From Clostridiaceae bacterium (lineage in GTDB: Bacteria; Bacillota; Clostridia; DSM-8532): a DNA stretch of 64,000 bases. A program made the translations under genes and the position numbers. Where the stretch lies: contig JAAYNA010000024.1 of the NCBI GenBank assembly GCA_012521105.1, positions 1-64,000 of the forward strand, written 5' to 3'. How positions within the stretch are numbered: the first letter of the stretch is position 1; each line of letters begins with the position of its first letter. Shown piece after piece: positions 1 to 8,595 of the stretch. The notes under the pieces were generated by a model. It saw only the letters and a list, made by a program, of their open reading frames with translations, ran no database searches and had not been told where the DNA came from.

Positions 1-203
1 AGAGGATAAAGCTTGAAAGTGGAGAATCTTGCAAGATATCCTTTGAAATACTTCCTGAGCAGCTTGCTGTTGTAAATGATGATGGCGAAAGCATTATAGA
101 ACCCGGTGATTTTGAAATATATGTTGGCGGATCACAGCCTGACACAAGAAGTATTAAACTTTTGGGTAAAGCTCCGCTGAAAGGTATTTTAAAAGTTGAG
201 TAG
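1..203 (+). CDS. C-terminal end of a glycoside hydrolase family 3 protein (partial)
   Basis: The window opens inside a gene; the frame from base 3 encodes 66 residues and ends at TAG 201-203. The segment with the pattern R-x-x-L-x-x-G-E-S and then E-P-G-D-F-E-I-Y-V-G-G-S is the classic C-terminal fibronectin type III-like domain of family 3 beta-glucosidases/beta-xylosidases. Only this end domain is visible, so substrate specificity and start cannot be judged. A strong terminator hairpin follows at 229-270. The assignment rests on this short domain signature. Confidence 0.75.
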   Translation, partial: RIKLESGESCKISFEILPEQLAVVNDDGESIIEPGDFEIYVGGSQPDTRSIKLLGKAPLKGILKVE

Positions 204-228
204 TTACCTTGAATAACGATCACCTTGC

Positions 229-270
229 CCCCTTTCTCATTTTAATATAGAATGAGGAAGGGGTTGTTTT
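229..270 (+). terminator. Rho-independent terminator overlapping the araC-type gene's ribosome binding site
   Basis: Bases 229-241 and 251-263 form a 13-bp stem (one G-U pair) with a 9-nt loop, followed by TTGTTTT. It should end transcription of the family 3 hydrolase. The right arm contains GAGGAAGGGG, which is also the only Shine-Dalgarno candidate for the regulator starting at 271, so read-through RNA would carry a sequestered ribosome binding site. Confidence 0.8.
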
Positions 271-1158
271 ATGTATATAGAAAATCTTGTGGAAATGGAT
301 ATGTTTACCGAATCATTTCCCGTAAGGATTATATATAACAGGGATAAAGAGTTTACCTACCCTTCTCATTGGCATAATGCCATTGAAATAGTTGTTGCTG
401 CAAAAAAAAGTTCGAATATTGTTATAAATAATCAGGTATATTTTTTAGACGAAGGTGACATTGTTTTTATTTCGGGTGGGGATATTCATAGCTACCCGGT
501 ATCACCCGGCAGTGAACGAATATTTATTATTTTTGATCTTCATAATATAAATAACAGCAATATTTTTAACGAAGATTTTCCATACATTTCGAAAACAATT
601 CTGATAAAAAAGGATACAAATAAAAACCTTCATTTTCAGGTGTATAAGCTTATAGACAAGATACTTAACGAAGCATCGAATATAGGACCTGGATCCAGGT
701 TTGCGGTACTTGCAGGAATATATGATATTCTGGCCATAATTGTGAAGGAATCTAATGGAGCGGTAGAGCTTAAAAGCACACACAGAAAAGATTTGTTATA
801 CAGAATAGGGCAGGTTGTAGAGTATATGGAGAGTAATTACACGGAACAGATAAATTTAAAGGAAACGGCTGAAAAATTCGGGTTTAGTGAACATTACCTG
901 TCCAGATTATTCAGCAGGGTGCTTGGCATACCTTTCAGCCAGTATTTGAGTAAAATACGCATTAAACATGCTGCCCAAAGAATTATCCTGAATAAAGAGA
1001 GTATATCGGATATTGCTTTTAACTGCGGCTTTAACAGTATTTCAACCTTTAACAGAGTATTCCGTGAAATAAAGGGTTGTACACCGTTACAATACAGGAA
1101 AATGCAATGGAATCATGTTAACAAAGAGAGTGGGGCGGATGAGGCATATGAAATGTAA
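271..1158 (+). CDS. AraC-family transcriptional regulator with cupin sensor domain
   Basis: A 295-residue regulator. Residues about 20-95 look like the AraC-type cupin (WHNAIEIV, then the DEGDIVFISGGDIHSY turn), and residues about 185-285 form the double helix-turn-helix domain (LKETAEKFGFSEHYLSRLF followed by ISDIAFNCGFNSISTFNRVF). Such proteins usually bind a sugar through the cupin and switch a neighbouring operon; the upstream family 3 glycosidase is the likeliest target, by inference. ATG at 271 is preceded by GAGGAAGGGG, which lies in the terminator stem. Its end overlaps the start of the APS kinase gene, so the two are probably co-translated. Confidence 0.9.
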   Translation: MYIENLVEMDMFTESFPVRIIYNRDKEFTYPSHWHNAIEIVVAAKKSSNIVINNQVYFLDEGDIVFISGGDIHSYPVSPGSERIFIIFDLHNINNSNIFNEDFPYISKTILIKKDTNKNLHFQVYKLIDKILNEASNIGPGSRFAVLAGIYDILAIIVKESNGAVELKSTHRKDLLYRIGQVVEYMESNYTEQINLKETAEKFGFSEHYLSRLFSRVLGIPFSQYLSKIRIKHAAQRIILNKESISDIAFNCGFNSISTFNRVFREIKGCTPLQYRKMQWNHVNKESGADEAYEM

Positions 1159-1747
1159 CAATATCACTTTTCATGAAGGGAAAGTTAATAAGTTTGACAG
1201 ATATAAAGTTTTAGGCCAAAAAGGGCTTGTTGTTTGGCTAACCGGTCTTTCAGCCTCCGGGAAATCAACTATTGCAGTTGAGGCTGAGAAAGTACTGAAC
1301 AGTATGGGAAAAGCAGTATACCGCCTTGACGGAGATAATATAAGGTTTGGACTTAATAGTGACCTGGGTTTTTCCGAACGGGACAGGTTCGAGAATATCC
1401 GGAGAATATCCGAAGTATGTGCATTATTTCAAGATGCCGGTCTTATTGTTATTGCTTCATTTATTTCACCCCTGGCCAGAATGAGGCAAATGGCCAGAGA
1501 AAAATGCGGGGAAAGTTTTATTGAGGTTTATGTAAAGGCGGATGTGGAAACCTGTATAAAAAGGGATCCGAAGGGGTTATACCAGAAGGCGCTTAACGGT
1601 GAAATACAGAATTTTACCGGAATTTCTGCGCCGTACGAGGAACCCGGGAATCCGGAGCTTGTTTTAGATACACAATGTAACCCGTTGGATGTGTGTGTAC
1701 AGCAATTGGTTGGTAAGATTCTTGAAATGTCAGCCTTTGAAAAGTAA
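1139..1747 (+). CDS. cysC: Adenylyl-sulfate (APS) kinase
   Basis: CysC phosphorylates adenylyl-sulfate to PAPS with ATP in the cytoplasm. The 202-residue product has the P-loop GLSASGKST (residues 36-44), the LDGDNIRFGLN substrate segment, the IASFISP loop carrying the serine that is phosphorylated in characterised enzymes, and the C-terminal segment with FTGISAPYEEP, all typical. The frame is open from 1115, but ATG 1139 or ATG 1148 (behind GGGGCGG/GAGG) are better starts; both overlap the end of the AraC gene. No ATP sulfurylase or PAPS reductase is nearby, so it may serve sulfation rather than assimilation; that is inference. Confidence 0.9.
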   Translation: MRHMKCNNITFHEGKVNKFDRYKVLGQKGLVVWLTGLSASGKSTIAVEAEKVLNSMGKAVYRLDGDNIRFGLNSDLGFSERDRFENIRRISEVCALFQDAGLIVIASFISPLARMRQMAREKCGESFIEVYVKADVETCIKRDPKGLYQKALNGEIQNFTGISAPYEEPGNPELVLDTQCNPLDVCVQQLVGKILEMSAFEK

Positions 1748-1756
1748 AGAGAATAT

Positions 1757-1784
1757 CAAAAAGCCTGCTTAAACAATTCAGGCT
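1757..1784 (-). terminator. Terminator of the lipid kinase gene
   Basis: On the minus strand AGCCTG and CAGGCT (1779-1784 with 1762-1767) pair around an 11-nt loop and are followed by TTTTTGATATT. It lies just past the stop of the leftward lipid kinase gene. In the plus direction the hairpin has no T-run, so it would end cysC transcription poorly. Confidence 0.6.
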
Positions 1785-1812
1785 AACAGCATATCTTATA
1801 AGCAGCATTTTA

Positions 1813-2706
1813 TCAGGACAGATCGGGTTTAATGAAATTTACTCCTTTTTCTATCACTTCAATATTCACTTCTTTTAGCCTGAAAAGCTCACCGTCAGCG
1901 TTTACATGGACAGGTGAAGTACATACCATTCTAACCGAATGACAGCGTTTTACCGAAACTCCCTTCATTTTCGTATGCGCTCCTTTAATGAACCTTGGGA
2001 AAAAAAGGAGTATTTTAAGTCTTGTCCTGCCTTCTATCAAACAGATATCCAGAAGTCCGTCATCGGGCAAAGCTGATGGTACGGGCATCATGCCTCCCCC
2101 ATAATACTTCCCGTTGGCAAATGCAGATAGCAGTACACTAGGCATATGTACTATTTCGTCATCAATATAAAAAGTTGCCTGAAAGTTTTTAAGCCTGATA
2201 AGGGACATAAGAATTCCTCCGATGTAGGCGACTTTTCCCTTTATAAGAGGCAGGCGTTTAAGGTACTGTGTATTTGCAACTACATCGGCATCAAAACCGG
2301 CAGAAGCTATATTTAGAAAATACATATCGTTCATTTTACATAAATCCACCGGAACGGGCCTGGCTTTTATAATATTAGAAAGTATCACCCTGGAATCCGA
2401 TTTGGAACAAAAGCTTTTCAAAAAATCATTTCCTGTTCCCGCAGGCACATTTCCAAGAGAAGCGTCGCTGCCGGCAACTCCCTGCAAAACTTCATTTAAT
2501 GTACCATCCCCGCCAACTGCGTAAATTCTTAAATTTCTGTTTGATTTTATATATTCCCGTGCTATTTCTGTTGCATGTTTCGGTGCCTTTGTTATTTCCA
2601 TATGATAGGAAAGTGAATGCCTTTCCACTAAATCCTTTATATCCGGAATGATATTCAGTGCTTTGCCTTTACCGGCAACCGGGTTTACAATAAACAAATG
2701 CTCCAT
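1813..2706 (-). CDS. Diacylglycerol/lipid kinase (YegS/BmrU family)
   Basis: A 297-residue protein of the diacylglycerol kinase catalytic family, which phosphorylates lipids at the inner membrane face. Visible signatures are the N-terminal IVNPVAGKGKA nucleotide-binding segment (residues 6-16), the invariant GGDGTLNEVLQG (about 65-76) and PAGTGNDF (about 89-96). Length matches the family. It is a single leftward gene convergent with cysC, with its own terminator at 1757-1784. The exact lipid (diacylglycerol, sphingosine-like base or undecaprenol) cannot be told from sequence. Confidence 0.9.
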   Translation of the reverse strand: MEHLFIVNPVAGKGKALNIIPDIKDLVERHSLSYHMEITKAPKHATEIAREYIKSNRNLRIYAVGGDGTLNEVLQGVAGSDASLGNVPAGTGNDFLKSFCSKSDSRVILSNIIKARPVPVDLCKMNDMYFLNIASAGFDADVVANTQYLKRLPLIKGKVAYIGGILMSLIRLKNFQATFYIDDEIVHMPSVLLSAFANGKYYGGGMMPVPSALPDDGLLDICLIEGRTRLKILLFFPRFIKGAHTKMKGVSVKRCHSVRMVCTSPVHVNADGELFRLKEVNIEVIEKGVNFIKPDLS

Positions 2707-2804
2707 GATGAAATACCTTTGCTCTTAATAATTTACTGAAAATACACAAACCAATTTCAGCAATAAGTATTATTATACAAGTAAAAATAACATTCCTCAA
2801 CAAT

Positions 2805-3677
2805 TTATAACCCTATTCTATTCTCCCGAGCGTAATAAAACAGATATTGCTGTGCAATTCCCGACAATTCTCCAAAGTAATCCCGGGAAAAAGCACGTAT
2901 TGTATTTACATCTGTTTCCTTATTAAAATAAAGCGTTTCAATGACACGTTTAACCCACCTGTCTATCGGAAAGGCATTCCTGTCAAGACCGCTGTATAGA
3001 AGGATGCAGTCTGCAACCTTTTCGCCTATGCCCGTAAAAGAAAGCAGCAGCTCTCTTGTCTTTTCTGCGGGAAGCTTTTTCATTTCGTCAAGAAGAAAGG
3101 GTGAGTTTGACAGCCTTTCTGCAGCAGACAATATATATCTGCACCGGTATCCTCCCCGGCATATATTCAAATCCTGCAGGGTTGAGCGAGCAATGGCATA
3201 AGGCGCGGGAAAGGCATATTTATCACTTTCCCCGGGAATTTTCTCCCCGTAATGCTCACTTAATGTTTCTATTATCCTCTTAATTCTGGGTATTCCGTTA
3301 TTCTGAGATATAATAAAGGACAAAATCACTTCCCACAAATCCTGGCGCAGAAGGCGTATTCCATAGCCAAAAGATACTGCTTTTTTAAGGTGTTCATCTT
3401 TTTTTGAAAGAATTTCCTTTATAGTGCTGTAGTCAGTATCAAGGTCAAAATAATGTACCCATTTCCCGATAAATTCCTTTTCGGTCATATCGAAAAAAAT
3501 GCATATTTCACCGTCCCATTTAAGCCTTACCAGACGGCCAAGGGCGACACCCGTCCAGATTTGTTCTCCATCATAATTCCATCGGAAGCACTGGCCGCAT
3601 AAAAAGGTATGGAAAGGATTAAAGTCGTTTATTTGAACATGTAGGTTATTGTTTGCTGTAGATAAAATACGATACAT
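2805..3677 (-). CDS. ogg: 8-oxoguanine DNA glycosylase (OGG1/AlkA-type, HhH-GPD)
   Basis: A bifunctional base-excision repair glycosylase/AP lyase of about 290 residues. The N-terminal domain contains TFLCGQCFRWNYDGEQIWTG, typical of OGG_N. The helix-hairpin-helix segment LSFTGIGEKVADCILLYSG carries the catalytic lysine of the OGG1 family (the K in GEKVAD), and the following FPIDRWVKR supplies the conserved aspartate. No iron-sulfur cysteine cluster is present, consistent with OGG1 rather than MutY/Nth. The frame is open from 3749, but homology begins at ATG 3677, preceded on the minus strand by GGGG at good spacing. Confidence 0.9.
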   Translation of the reverse strand: MYRILSTANNNLHVQINDFNPFHTFLCGQCFRWNYDGEQIWTGVALGRLVRLKWDGEICIFFDMTEKEFIGKWVHYFDLDTDYSTIKEILSKKDEHLKKAVSFGYGIRLLRQDLWEVILSFIISQNNGIPRIKRIIETLSEHYGEKIPGESDKYAFPAPYAIARSTLQDLNICRGGYRCRYILSAAERLSNSPFLLDEMKKLPAEKTRELLLSFTGIGEKVADCILLYSGLDRNAFPIDRWVKRVIETLYFNKETDVNTIRAFSRDYFGELSGIAQQYLFYYARENRIGL

Positions 3678-3881
3678 CTGATTACCCCATATCTGTAAAC
3701 TGTTCTTTTTACGAGTATAACACCTGCACCGGTTTAACACAATAAACATTGTTAACAGGATACCTTTTTTTCTGTACTAATGGTAAAATGAAGCATATAG
3801 GTAATTTAACCAGTTTGCTGTAAAAGGTTTTTGTCTTAAGCTGCACAGGTTTCAAAATACTTTGTGAAAGGCGGTATTGTT

Positions 3882-4658
3882 TTGAAGGAACGTATCTATA
3901 CCATACCCGTTAGTGAAGCATTCGAAGAGGATACTGAATGCCCTATGTGCATCCTTGAAAGAAGAATAGAGAATGATGCAATAAATTATACACTAGGGCC
4001 GTCGATGATGGAACCCGACAGGCGCATCGAAACCAATAAAAAAGGTTTTTGCAACCACCATTTTACAAAGCTGTACAATACACAGGAAAATCGGTTGCCG
4101 TTAGGTCTTATAATAGACACGCACCTGATGGAACAGAACGGTATTTTGCGCAGTATGTATGAAAAAGCCCTGCCCGGCCTTAAAAAAGAGGCAGAAACGG
4201 GTGCAATAGAGAAGCTGACAAAGGGGTTTAAAAGCAAAGATCAGTCTGCTGTTTTTGTTCAATCCATGCTGAATAAGCTGAACGAGCTTGAAAAAAGCTG
4301 TACCATCTGCGAAAAAATTAATTTTAACATGGATAAGTTCACCGATGTTATTTTATACCTTTTCTTTAAAGAACCCGAGTTCAAAAAACGTTTTGCTTCC
4401 AAGAAAGGTTTTTGCCTACCCCATTTGAAAATGCTTTTAGATGGTTCAATGAAATATTTAAACAGAAAACAGCGCAGTGAATTTGTAATGACATTGATGT
4501 CTATGGAATTAATTCATCTGGATAGAATAAAAGAGGAGGTCAACTGGTTTACGAAAAAATTTGATTACAGAAACCAGGATGCACCATGGAAAAATTCGCG
4601 GGATGCCATTCCCAGAAGCATTGAAAAAATATGCGGACCCTGTGAGTTAAACAGATAG
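3882..4658 (+). CDS. DUF6062 family protein, cysteine-pair containing
   Basis: A 258-residue soluble protein resembling the uncharacterised clostridial family DUF6062. Three conserved cysteine pairs stand out: CPMC near the N-terminus, CTICEK in the middle and CGPC at the C-terminus, plus two GFCxxH motifs (KGFCNHHF and KGFCLPHL), which together suggest metal or redox binding. Function is unknown. The frame opens with GTG at 3864, but AAAGGCGG at 3867-3874 sits 7 nt before TTG 3882, making TTG the likelier start. mazG begins 14 nt after its stop, suggesting co-transcription. Confidence 0.7.
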   Translation: MKERIYTIPVSEAFEEDTECPMCILERRIENDAINYTLGPSMMEPDRRIETNKKGFCNHHFTKLYNTQENRLPLGLIIDTHLMEQNGILRSMYEKALPGLKKEAETGAIEKLTKGFKSKDQSAVFVQSMLNKLNELEKSCTICEKINFNMDKFTDVILYLFFKEPEFKKRFASKKGFCLPHLKMLLDGSMKYLNRKQRSEFVMTLMSMELIHLDRIKEEVNWFTKKFDYRNQDAPWKNSRDAIPRSIEKICGPCELNR

Positions 4659-4672
4659 TAGTATGGAGTGAT

Positions 4673-5485
4673 ATGATGCATAAGGAACGATATAGCTTTG
4701 AAGATCTGCTTGAAATTATGAAAACCCTTAGAAGCCCAAATGGTTGTCCGTGGGACAGGGAACAGGATCACGAATCCTTAAAAAAATATTTTATTGAAGA
4801 AACCTATGAAGTTCTTGAAGCGATAGACCTGGAAAGTTCTGAAAAACTCTGTGAAGAGCTTGGAGACGTATTGTTACAGGTTGTGTTTCATGCAACAATA
4901 GCTGAAGAGAATGGTAGATTTACCATTTACGATGTTATTGACGGTGTCAGTAGAAAGATGGTTCACAGGCACAGGCATGTGTTTGGCAAAGAACAGGCCG
5001 AAACCAGTGATGATGTTTTGGAATTATGGGATGAAATCAAGAAACAGGAAAAGGGCGCAAAATCTCAAACCGATATTCTTAAAGATGTCCCGTCCATACT
5101 TCCGGCATTAATGAGAAGCTATAAAGTGCAGGAGAAGGCTGCAAAGGTTGGTTTTGACTGGGATAATGCAGAGGATGCCTGGAAAAAGGTATATGAAGAG
5201 ATGGAAGAACTTCATGAGGTATACAGTAGCGGTGATATGGTAAAAACCGAGGAAGAACTTGGTGATCTTTTATTTGCAATAGTAAATGTTGCAAGGTTTT
5301 TAAAGATTCAGCCCGAACTTGCCTTAACAAAAACAATAAATAAGTTCATTAAGAGGTTTGAATATATTGAAACAAAAAGTTCTGAGAACGGAAAACAGCT
5401 TACAGACATGACACTTGAGGAAATGGACGCCTTATGGGACAAGGCAAAAGAATTATATAAAAGAGGGGAAAACAATGAGGATTGA
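4673..5485 (+). CDS. mazG: Nucleoside triphosphate pyrophosphohydrolase MazG
   Basis: MazG hydrolyses (d)NTPs to NMPs and pyrophosphate in house-cleaning. The 270-residue length fits a two-domain MazG. Domain 1 has LRSPNGCPWDREQDHESL, EETYEVLEAI and EELGDVLLQVVFHA; domain 2 repeats the metal-binding pattern in EEMEELHEVY and EEELGDLLFAIVNVAR. Unlike Bacillus YabN, no tetrapyrrole-methylase domain is fused at the N-terminus. ATG codons at 4673 and 4676 follow TGGAG. The 3' end overlaps rqcP by 11 nt, the standard Gram-positive order. Confidence 0.95.
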   Translation: MMHKERYSFEDLLEIMKTLRSPNGCPWDREQDHESLKKYFIEETYEVLEAIDLESSEKLCEELGDVLLQVVFHATIAEENGRFTIYDVIDGVSRKMVHRHRHVFGKEQAETSDDVLELWDEIKKQEKGAKSQTDILKDVPSILPALMRSYKVQEKAAKVGFDWDNAEDAWKKVYEEMEELHEVYSSGDMVKTEEELGDLLFAIVNVARFLKIQPELALTKTINKFIKRFEYIETKSSENGKQLTDMTLEEMDALWDKAKELYKRGENNED

Positions 5486-5714
5486 TAAGTTCCTGAAAGT
5501 ATGCCGTATTATAAAAAGAAGAACCCTGGCACAGGAAGCCTGCGAAAAGCAAAAGGTGAGCATTAACGGTAAAATTGCAAAGCCGGGTTCCACTGTTAAG
5601 GAAGGAGATATAGTAGAGATACGTTTTGGCGAGAATGTAACCCGTTTTCGTGTGAAAAAGGTTACAGAACACGTCCGAAAGGAAGAAGCTTCCGAAATGA
5701 TAGAAATACTTTAA
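5475..5714 (+). CDS. rqcP: S4-domain RNA-binding protein RqcP (YabO)
   Basis: A 79-residue S4 RNA-binding protein of the ribosome quality control pathway; homologues bind the 50S subunit with RqcH and support alanine tailing of stalled peptides. The sequence MRIDKFLKVCRIIKRR and the loop VSINGKIAKPGSTVKEGD are characteristic. ATG 5475 is preceded by AGAGGGG and overlaps the mazG end; a longer frame from 5415 lies within mazG and is not credible. A strong terminator follows at 5719-5744. Confidence 0.93.
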   Translation: MRIDKFLKVCRIIKRRTLAQEACEKQKVSINGKIAKPGSTVKEGDIVEIRFGENVTRFRVKKVTEHVRKEEASEMIEIL

Positions 5715-5718
5715 CAAT

Positions 5719-5744
5719 AAAAGCCCGGTTTTACCCGGGCTTTT
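5719..5744. terminator. Bidirectional terminator between rqcP and the DUF975 gene
   Basis: AAAAGCCCGG (5719-5728) pairs perfectly with CCGGGCTTTT (5735-5744) around a 6-nt loop. The A-run and T-run on either side let it work for both the rightward mazG-rqcP operon and the convergent leftward gene. Confidence 0.9.
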
Positions 5745-5753
5745 ATCCAAACA

Positions 5754-6404
5754 TTAATTATTAAAGTTATTATAATTATCATAATTTCCTGAGAAACCAC
5801 TTTGTACTGAATATACAAGGTCTTCGTAAAAGGCAACACGGGTGGTATAATAATATGGTATCGACCAGAGAAAACCTATGTAAAAGCCCGGGAAGATCGA
5901 CAGAATGAACCATCCGATAAAGCTTAAATCCTGTATGAAAAGAGTTAATTTATTGCCATACATCATTGCGCTGCTTCTTCGAATGGCTTCGGATGCTGAA
6001 ATTTCCGGATTATCAAATAGTATCAGCATTGCCTGTGAATATTTATAGGATGCCACAATACCCGGTATTATAAAAAGAAGTGACCACAGGAAAACGTATA
6101 ATGTTGAAAGCCAGTACACTGCAAGAGTCTTACCAAACATATTAAATCCCGTAAACAGGTTTTCAATTCGTGAATCATGGTCTCTATAAAACCTAAGGAA
6201 AAATACACACAATCCAAATTCCAGTGGAGGCAAAAGAAGAATTGCTCCAACTATGGGTATTAGCCCACATCCTAATGATAACAGGATGAATATGATCAAG
6301 GCCAGAATGGCAGCCCCCCATCTTCCCGACAAGGATGCCCTCGCTCTGAATTTTAATTCAGGCCGTGTAACAGTTGGATGAAAACGGCCAGCTGTAAAGT
6401 CCAT
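5754..6404 (-). CDS. DUF975 family multi-pass membrane protein
   Basis: A 216-residue integral membrane protein. The early SLSGRWGAAILALIIF, then PPLEFGLCVFFLRF, the GFNMFGKTLAVYWLSTLY helix, FIIPGIVASYKYS and the ASEAIRRSSAMMYGNK loop are the hallmarks of DUF975, a Firmicutes family of unknown function with about five helices. Start ATG 6404 follows GGGGG on the minus strand. It interrupts the usual rqcP-yabP adjacency and is convergent to rqcP. The name says nothing about function. Confidence 0.85.
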   Translation of the reverse strand: MDFTAGRFHPTVTRPELKFRARASLSGRWGAAILALIIFILLSLGCGLIPIVGAILLLPPLEFGLCVFFLRFYRDHDSRIENLFTGFNMFGKTLAVYWLSTLYVFLWSLLFIIPGIVASYKYSQAMLILFDNPEISASEAIRRSSAMMYGNKLTLFIQDLSFIGWFILSIFPGFYIGFLWSIPYYYTTRVAFYEDLVYSVQSGFSGNYDNYNNFNN

Positions 6405-6643
6405 AGAAAAACCCCCTTAATTTTGTAAAAAATAAACCTAACCTATCTATAATATAATAAACTATAATCTGTTCAATTGTAAGCTTGAAATTTTATTTTA
6501 TGATAATAGCTAAAGTCATATCGAATCTTGCATATTACCTGTTTTAACTTCATAGAATTTCAATGCATGGACTACCGCAGGCACAGAAATATTATGTAAA
6601 CCTTCGTTGTGCCTGCCTGAATATATGAGTGGTGGTGGAAAGC

Positions 6644-6934
6644 ATGGGCGAAGAAAAAAAGTCATCCGAACGGGATCATCAGAATATTATTCTCCGGGAC
6701 AGAAGAAAATTATTGATTACTGGTGTACATAATGTTGAGAGTTTTAACGAGGAAAGTATTGTAGTGGATACTCAGCTGGGTCTTGTGATCGTACGTGGGT
6801 TTGATATGCATATCAATAAGCTGGATGTTGAAAGTGCAGCTTTAGATGTTGAAGGTGAGATAGGACTTATTGAGTATCTGGATAACACAGTTACGCAACG
6901 CAAAGGTGGATTTTTTTCAGGCCTTTTTAAGTAG
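6644..6934 (+). CDS. yabP: Sporulation protein YabP
   Basis: A 96-residue YabP-family protein, made in the mother cell under sporulation control in Bacillus and needed for normal spore cortex assembly. Typical features are HQNIILRDRRKLLITGVHNVESFNEE and the central GLVIVRGFDMHINKLD segment with a VEGEI ending. The start is taken at ATG 6644, preceded by GGTGGAAAG; the frame is open from 6629. yabQ follows 12 nt later, so the two form an operon. It marks the organism as an endospore former. Confidence 0.93.
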   Translation: MGEEKKSSERDHQNIILRDRRKLLITGVHNVESFNEESIVVDTQLGLVIVRGFDMHINKLDVESAALDVEGEIGLIEYLDNTVTQRKGGFFSGLFK

Positions 6935-6946
6935 GTATGGTAATGT

Positions 6947-7411
6947 ATGTTAGAGGAAATCAATGTTTTTTTAAGCGCTTTATGCGCCGGTATAACAGCG
7001 GGATTTATTTATGATCTGTTAAGGATGAAAAGAAGAGCAATAAAAACACGTACATTTTTTATCGGTGTTGAAGATGTTTTATTCTGGGTAATCGCTGCAT
7101 TACTTACTTTTATAACCGCATATATCAGTAACCAGGGTGAAATCAGGCTTTATTTTTTTCTGGCTATGGTGCTGGGAATAGGTATATACTTCTGGCTTTT
7201 TTCCCGTTGGATTACCCAAATAATCACATTCATAATTAAAGTCATTGTATGGCCCTTTGTAAAAATATTTAACTTCTTAAAACCTCCCGTGAAATGGTTA
7301 ATTGCCCTGGTTGAAAAAGGCACGCAAAAAACCGGTAGAAGGCTCAATAATTATCGTTTAAAAGCAGGCCGCAGGTTCAGGTCTATCCGCAATATAATGC
7401 GGAAAGTTTAA
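6947..7411 (+). CDS. yabQ: Spore cortex biosynthesis protein YabQ
   Basis: A 154-residue membrane protein matching YabQ, which localises to the outer forespore membrane and is needed for cortex formation. It has an N-terminal helix (VFLSALCAGITAGFIYDLLR), two further helices (VLFWVIAALLTFITAYIS; YFFLAMVLGIGIYFWLF) and a basic C-terminal tail rich in arginine and lysine. It sits directly behind yabP. In most relatives divIC follows at once; here a leftward transporter gene and a repeat-containing gap intervene. Confidence 0.92.
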   Translation: MLEEINVFLSALCAGITAGFIYDLLRMKRRAIKTRTFFIGVEDVLFWVIAALLTFITAYISNQGEIRLYFFLAMVLGIGIYFWLFSRWITQIITFIIKVIVWPFVKIFNFLKPPVKWLIALVEKGTQKTGRRLNNYRLKAGRRFRSIRNIMRKV

Positions 7412-7418
7412 AGCATTG

Positions 7419-8384
7419 TTATACAGGAAACATTTGTGTGGCAAAATATATAACCCCGGTCAGCGTTATTGACGATAAAATTGTGGATACCATTACCACC
7501 TGTGATGCGAAATCGGGATGGTTTTTAAATTCCACACTAATCAATGCAGTATTGACAGCTGTCGGCAGCCCGGCAGAAATAATTAAAACCTGTGCCATAA
7601 TTCCGTCAATACCAAAAAGCAAAACAAGCACCAGTGCTATTATTGGTCCGCAAATCAGCCTTGAAAATACCGAAAGGTAAACATTTGGATCCTTAAGTTG
7701 AAGCTTCGTATGGGATAATTGAATTCCTAAAGTCAACAGCGCAACGGAAATAAGACCATTTCTCGCATAGTTAAACGCCGGCCACAGAGGAAACTGTGTA
7801 AGATCATATGGCACCAACTTAAACAGGAAAGCTGCAATTACAAAATACAGGGAAGGCATTCTTAAAGCTTTTTTTAACGCAGCACCAACTCCTCCTGAAG
7901 AAGCTCTGCTTGCATTAAATGCACCGAGATTGTTTACAGATACATTCTGAACAATCATTACAATTACCTGTACTGTAAGAGCAAAGTCAAGATATGGGGT
8001 TTCACCGTTTATAATAAAAGGTTTGCTTGAATAAACAAGAGTTATTAAAGGAATTCCGAAGTTACCTGAATTGTAAAACATTATAGAGTTCACAAAGGCA
8101 TTGGTGAGTCCTGTATCAAAGCGTCGTATTTTTCCGATTACAGAACCGAAAATCCAGTTGATGGCAAGAATAAGAATCACTATTGCAAGGGCTTTTAACA
8201 TATCTAAAGGTATTTTTGTTGTGTAAATATTAACAAATACAAAGGCAGGTACGAAGAAGTATAAGTTTATTTTAGAAAGGGTTGACACATCAAGGTGAAA
8301 TTTTCTGTCAATTAAAATGCCCATGCATATTAACGCAAATATTGGAATGAGGTTATTGGTTAAAATAAATAAAAAAACACGCAT
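7419..8384 (-). CDS. AEC-family transporter (auxin efflux carrier / malate permease type)
   Basis: A 321-residue carrier with about ten hydrophobic helices, typical of the AEC family that exports or exchanges small organic anions or amino acids in bacteria. It opens with FILTNNLIPIFALICMGILIDRKF and shows NSIMFYNSGNFGIPL, the conserved NxGxxGxP signature of helix 4, and a C-terminal SAGLPTAVNTALIS segment. Minus-strand SD GGAG precedes ATG 8384. Its stop lies 8 nt from yabQ's stop (convergent). Substrate cannot be inferred. It appears inserted between yabQ and divIC. Confidence 0.9.
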   Translation of the reverse strand: MRVFLFILTNNLIPIFALICMGILIDRKFHLDVSTLSKINLYFFVPAFVFVNIYTTKIPLDMLKALAIVILILAINWIFGSVIGKIRRFDTGLTNAFVNSIMFYNSGNFGIPLITLVYSSKPFIINGETPYLDFALTVQVIVMIVQNVSVNNLGAFNASRASSGGVGAALKKALRMPSLYFVIAAFLFKLVPYDLTQFPLWPAFNYARNGLISVALLTLGIQLSHTKLQLKDPNVYLSVFSRLICGPIIALVLVLLFGIDGIMAQVLIISAGLPTAVNTALISVEFKNHPDFASQVVMVSTILSSITLTGVIYFATQMFPV

Positions 8385-8595
8385 ATTTTTCTCCGTCTTT
8401 CTAATAGCTTAGCTACAAATTATTAATGAGGCATAGATATTATCTGCCTCAATATCTTTTGCTGATTAATAGCCCTGCTTTCAAACCACTGACAAACCTG
8501 AAAAGGATTATGTCCAACACAAGACATTCATTATTATAATTGTAATTTACATAACATGCAAGAAGTAATCAAGGAAGCTTGCAAAAATGCTTGCA

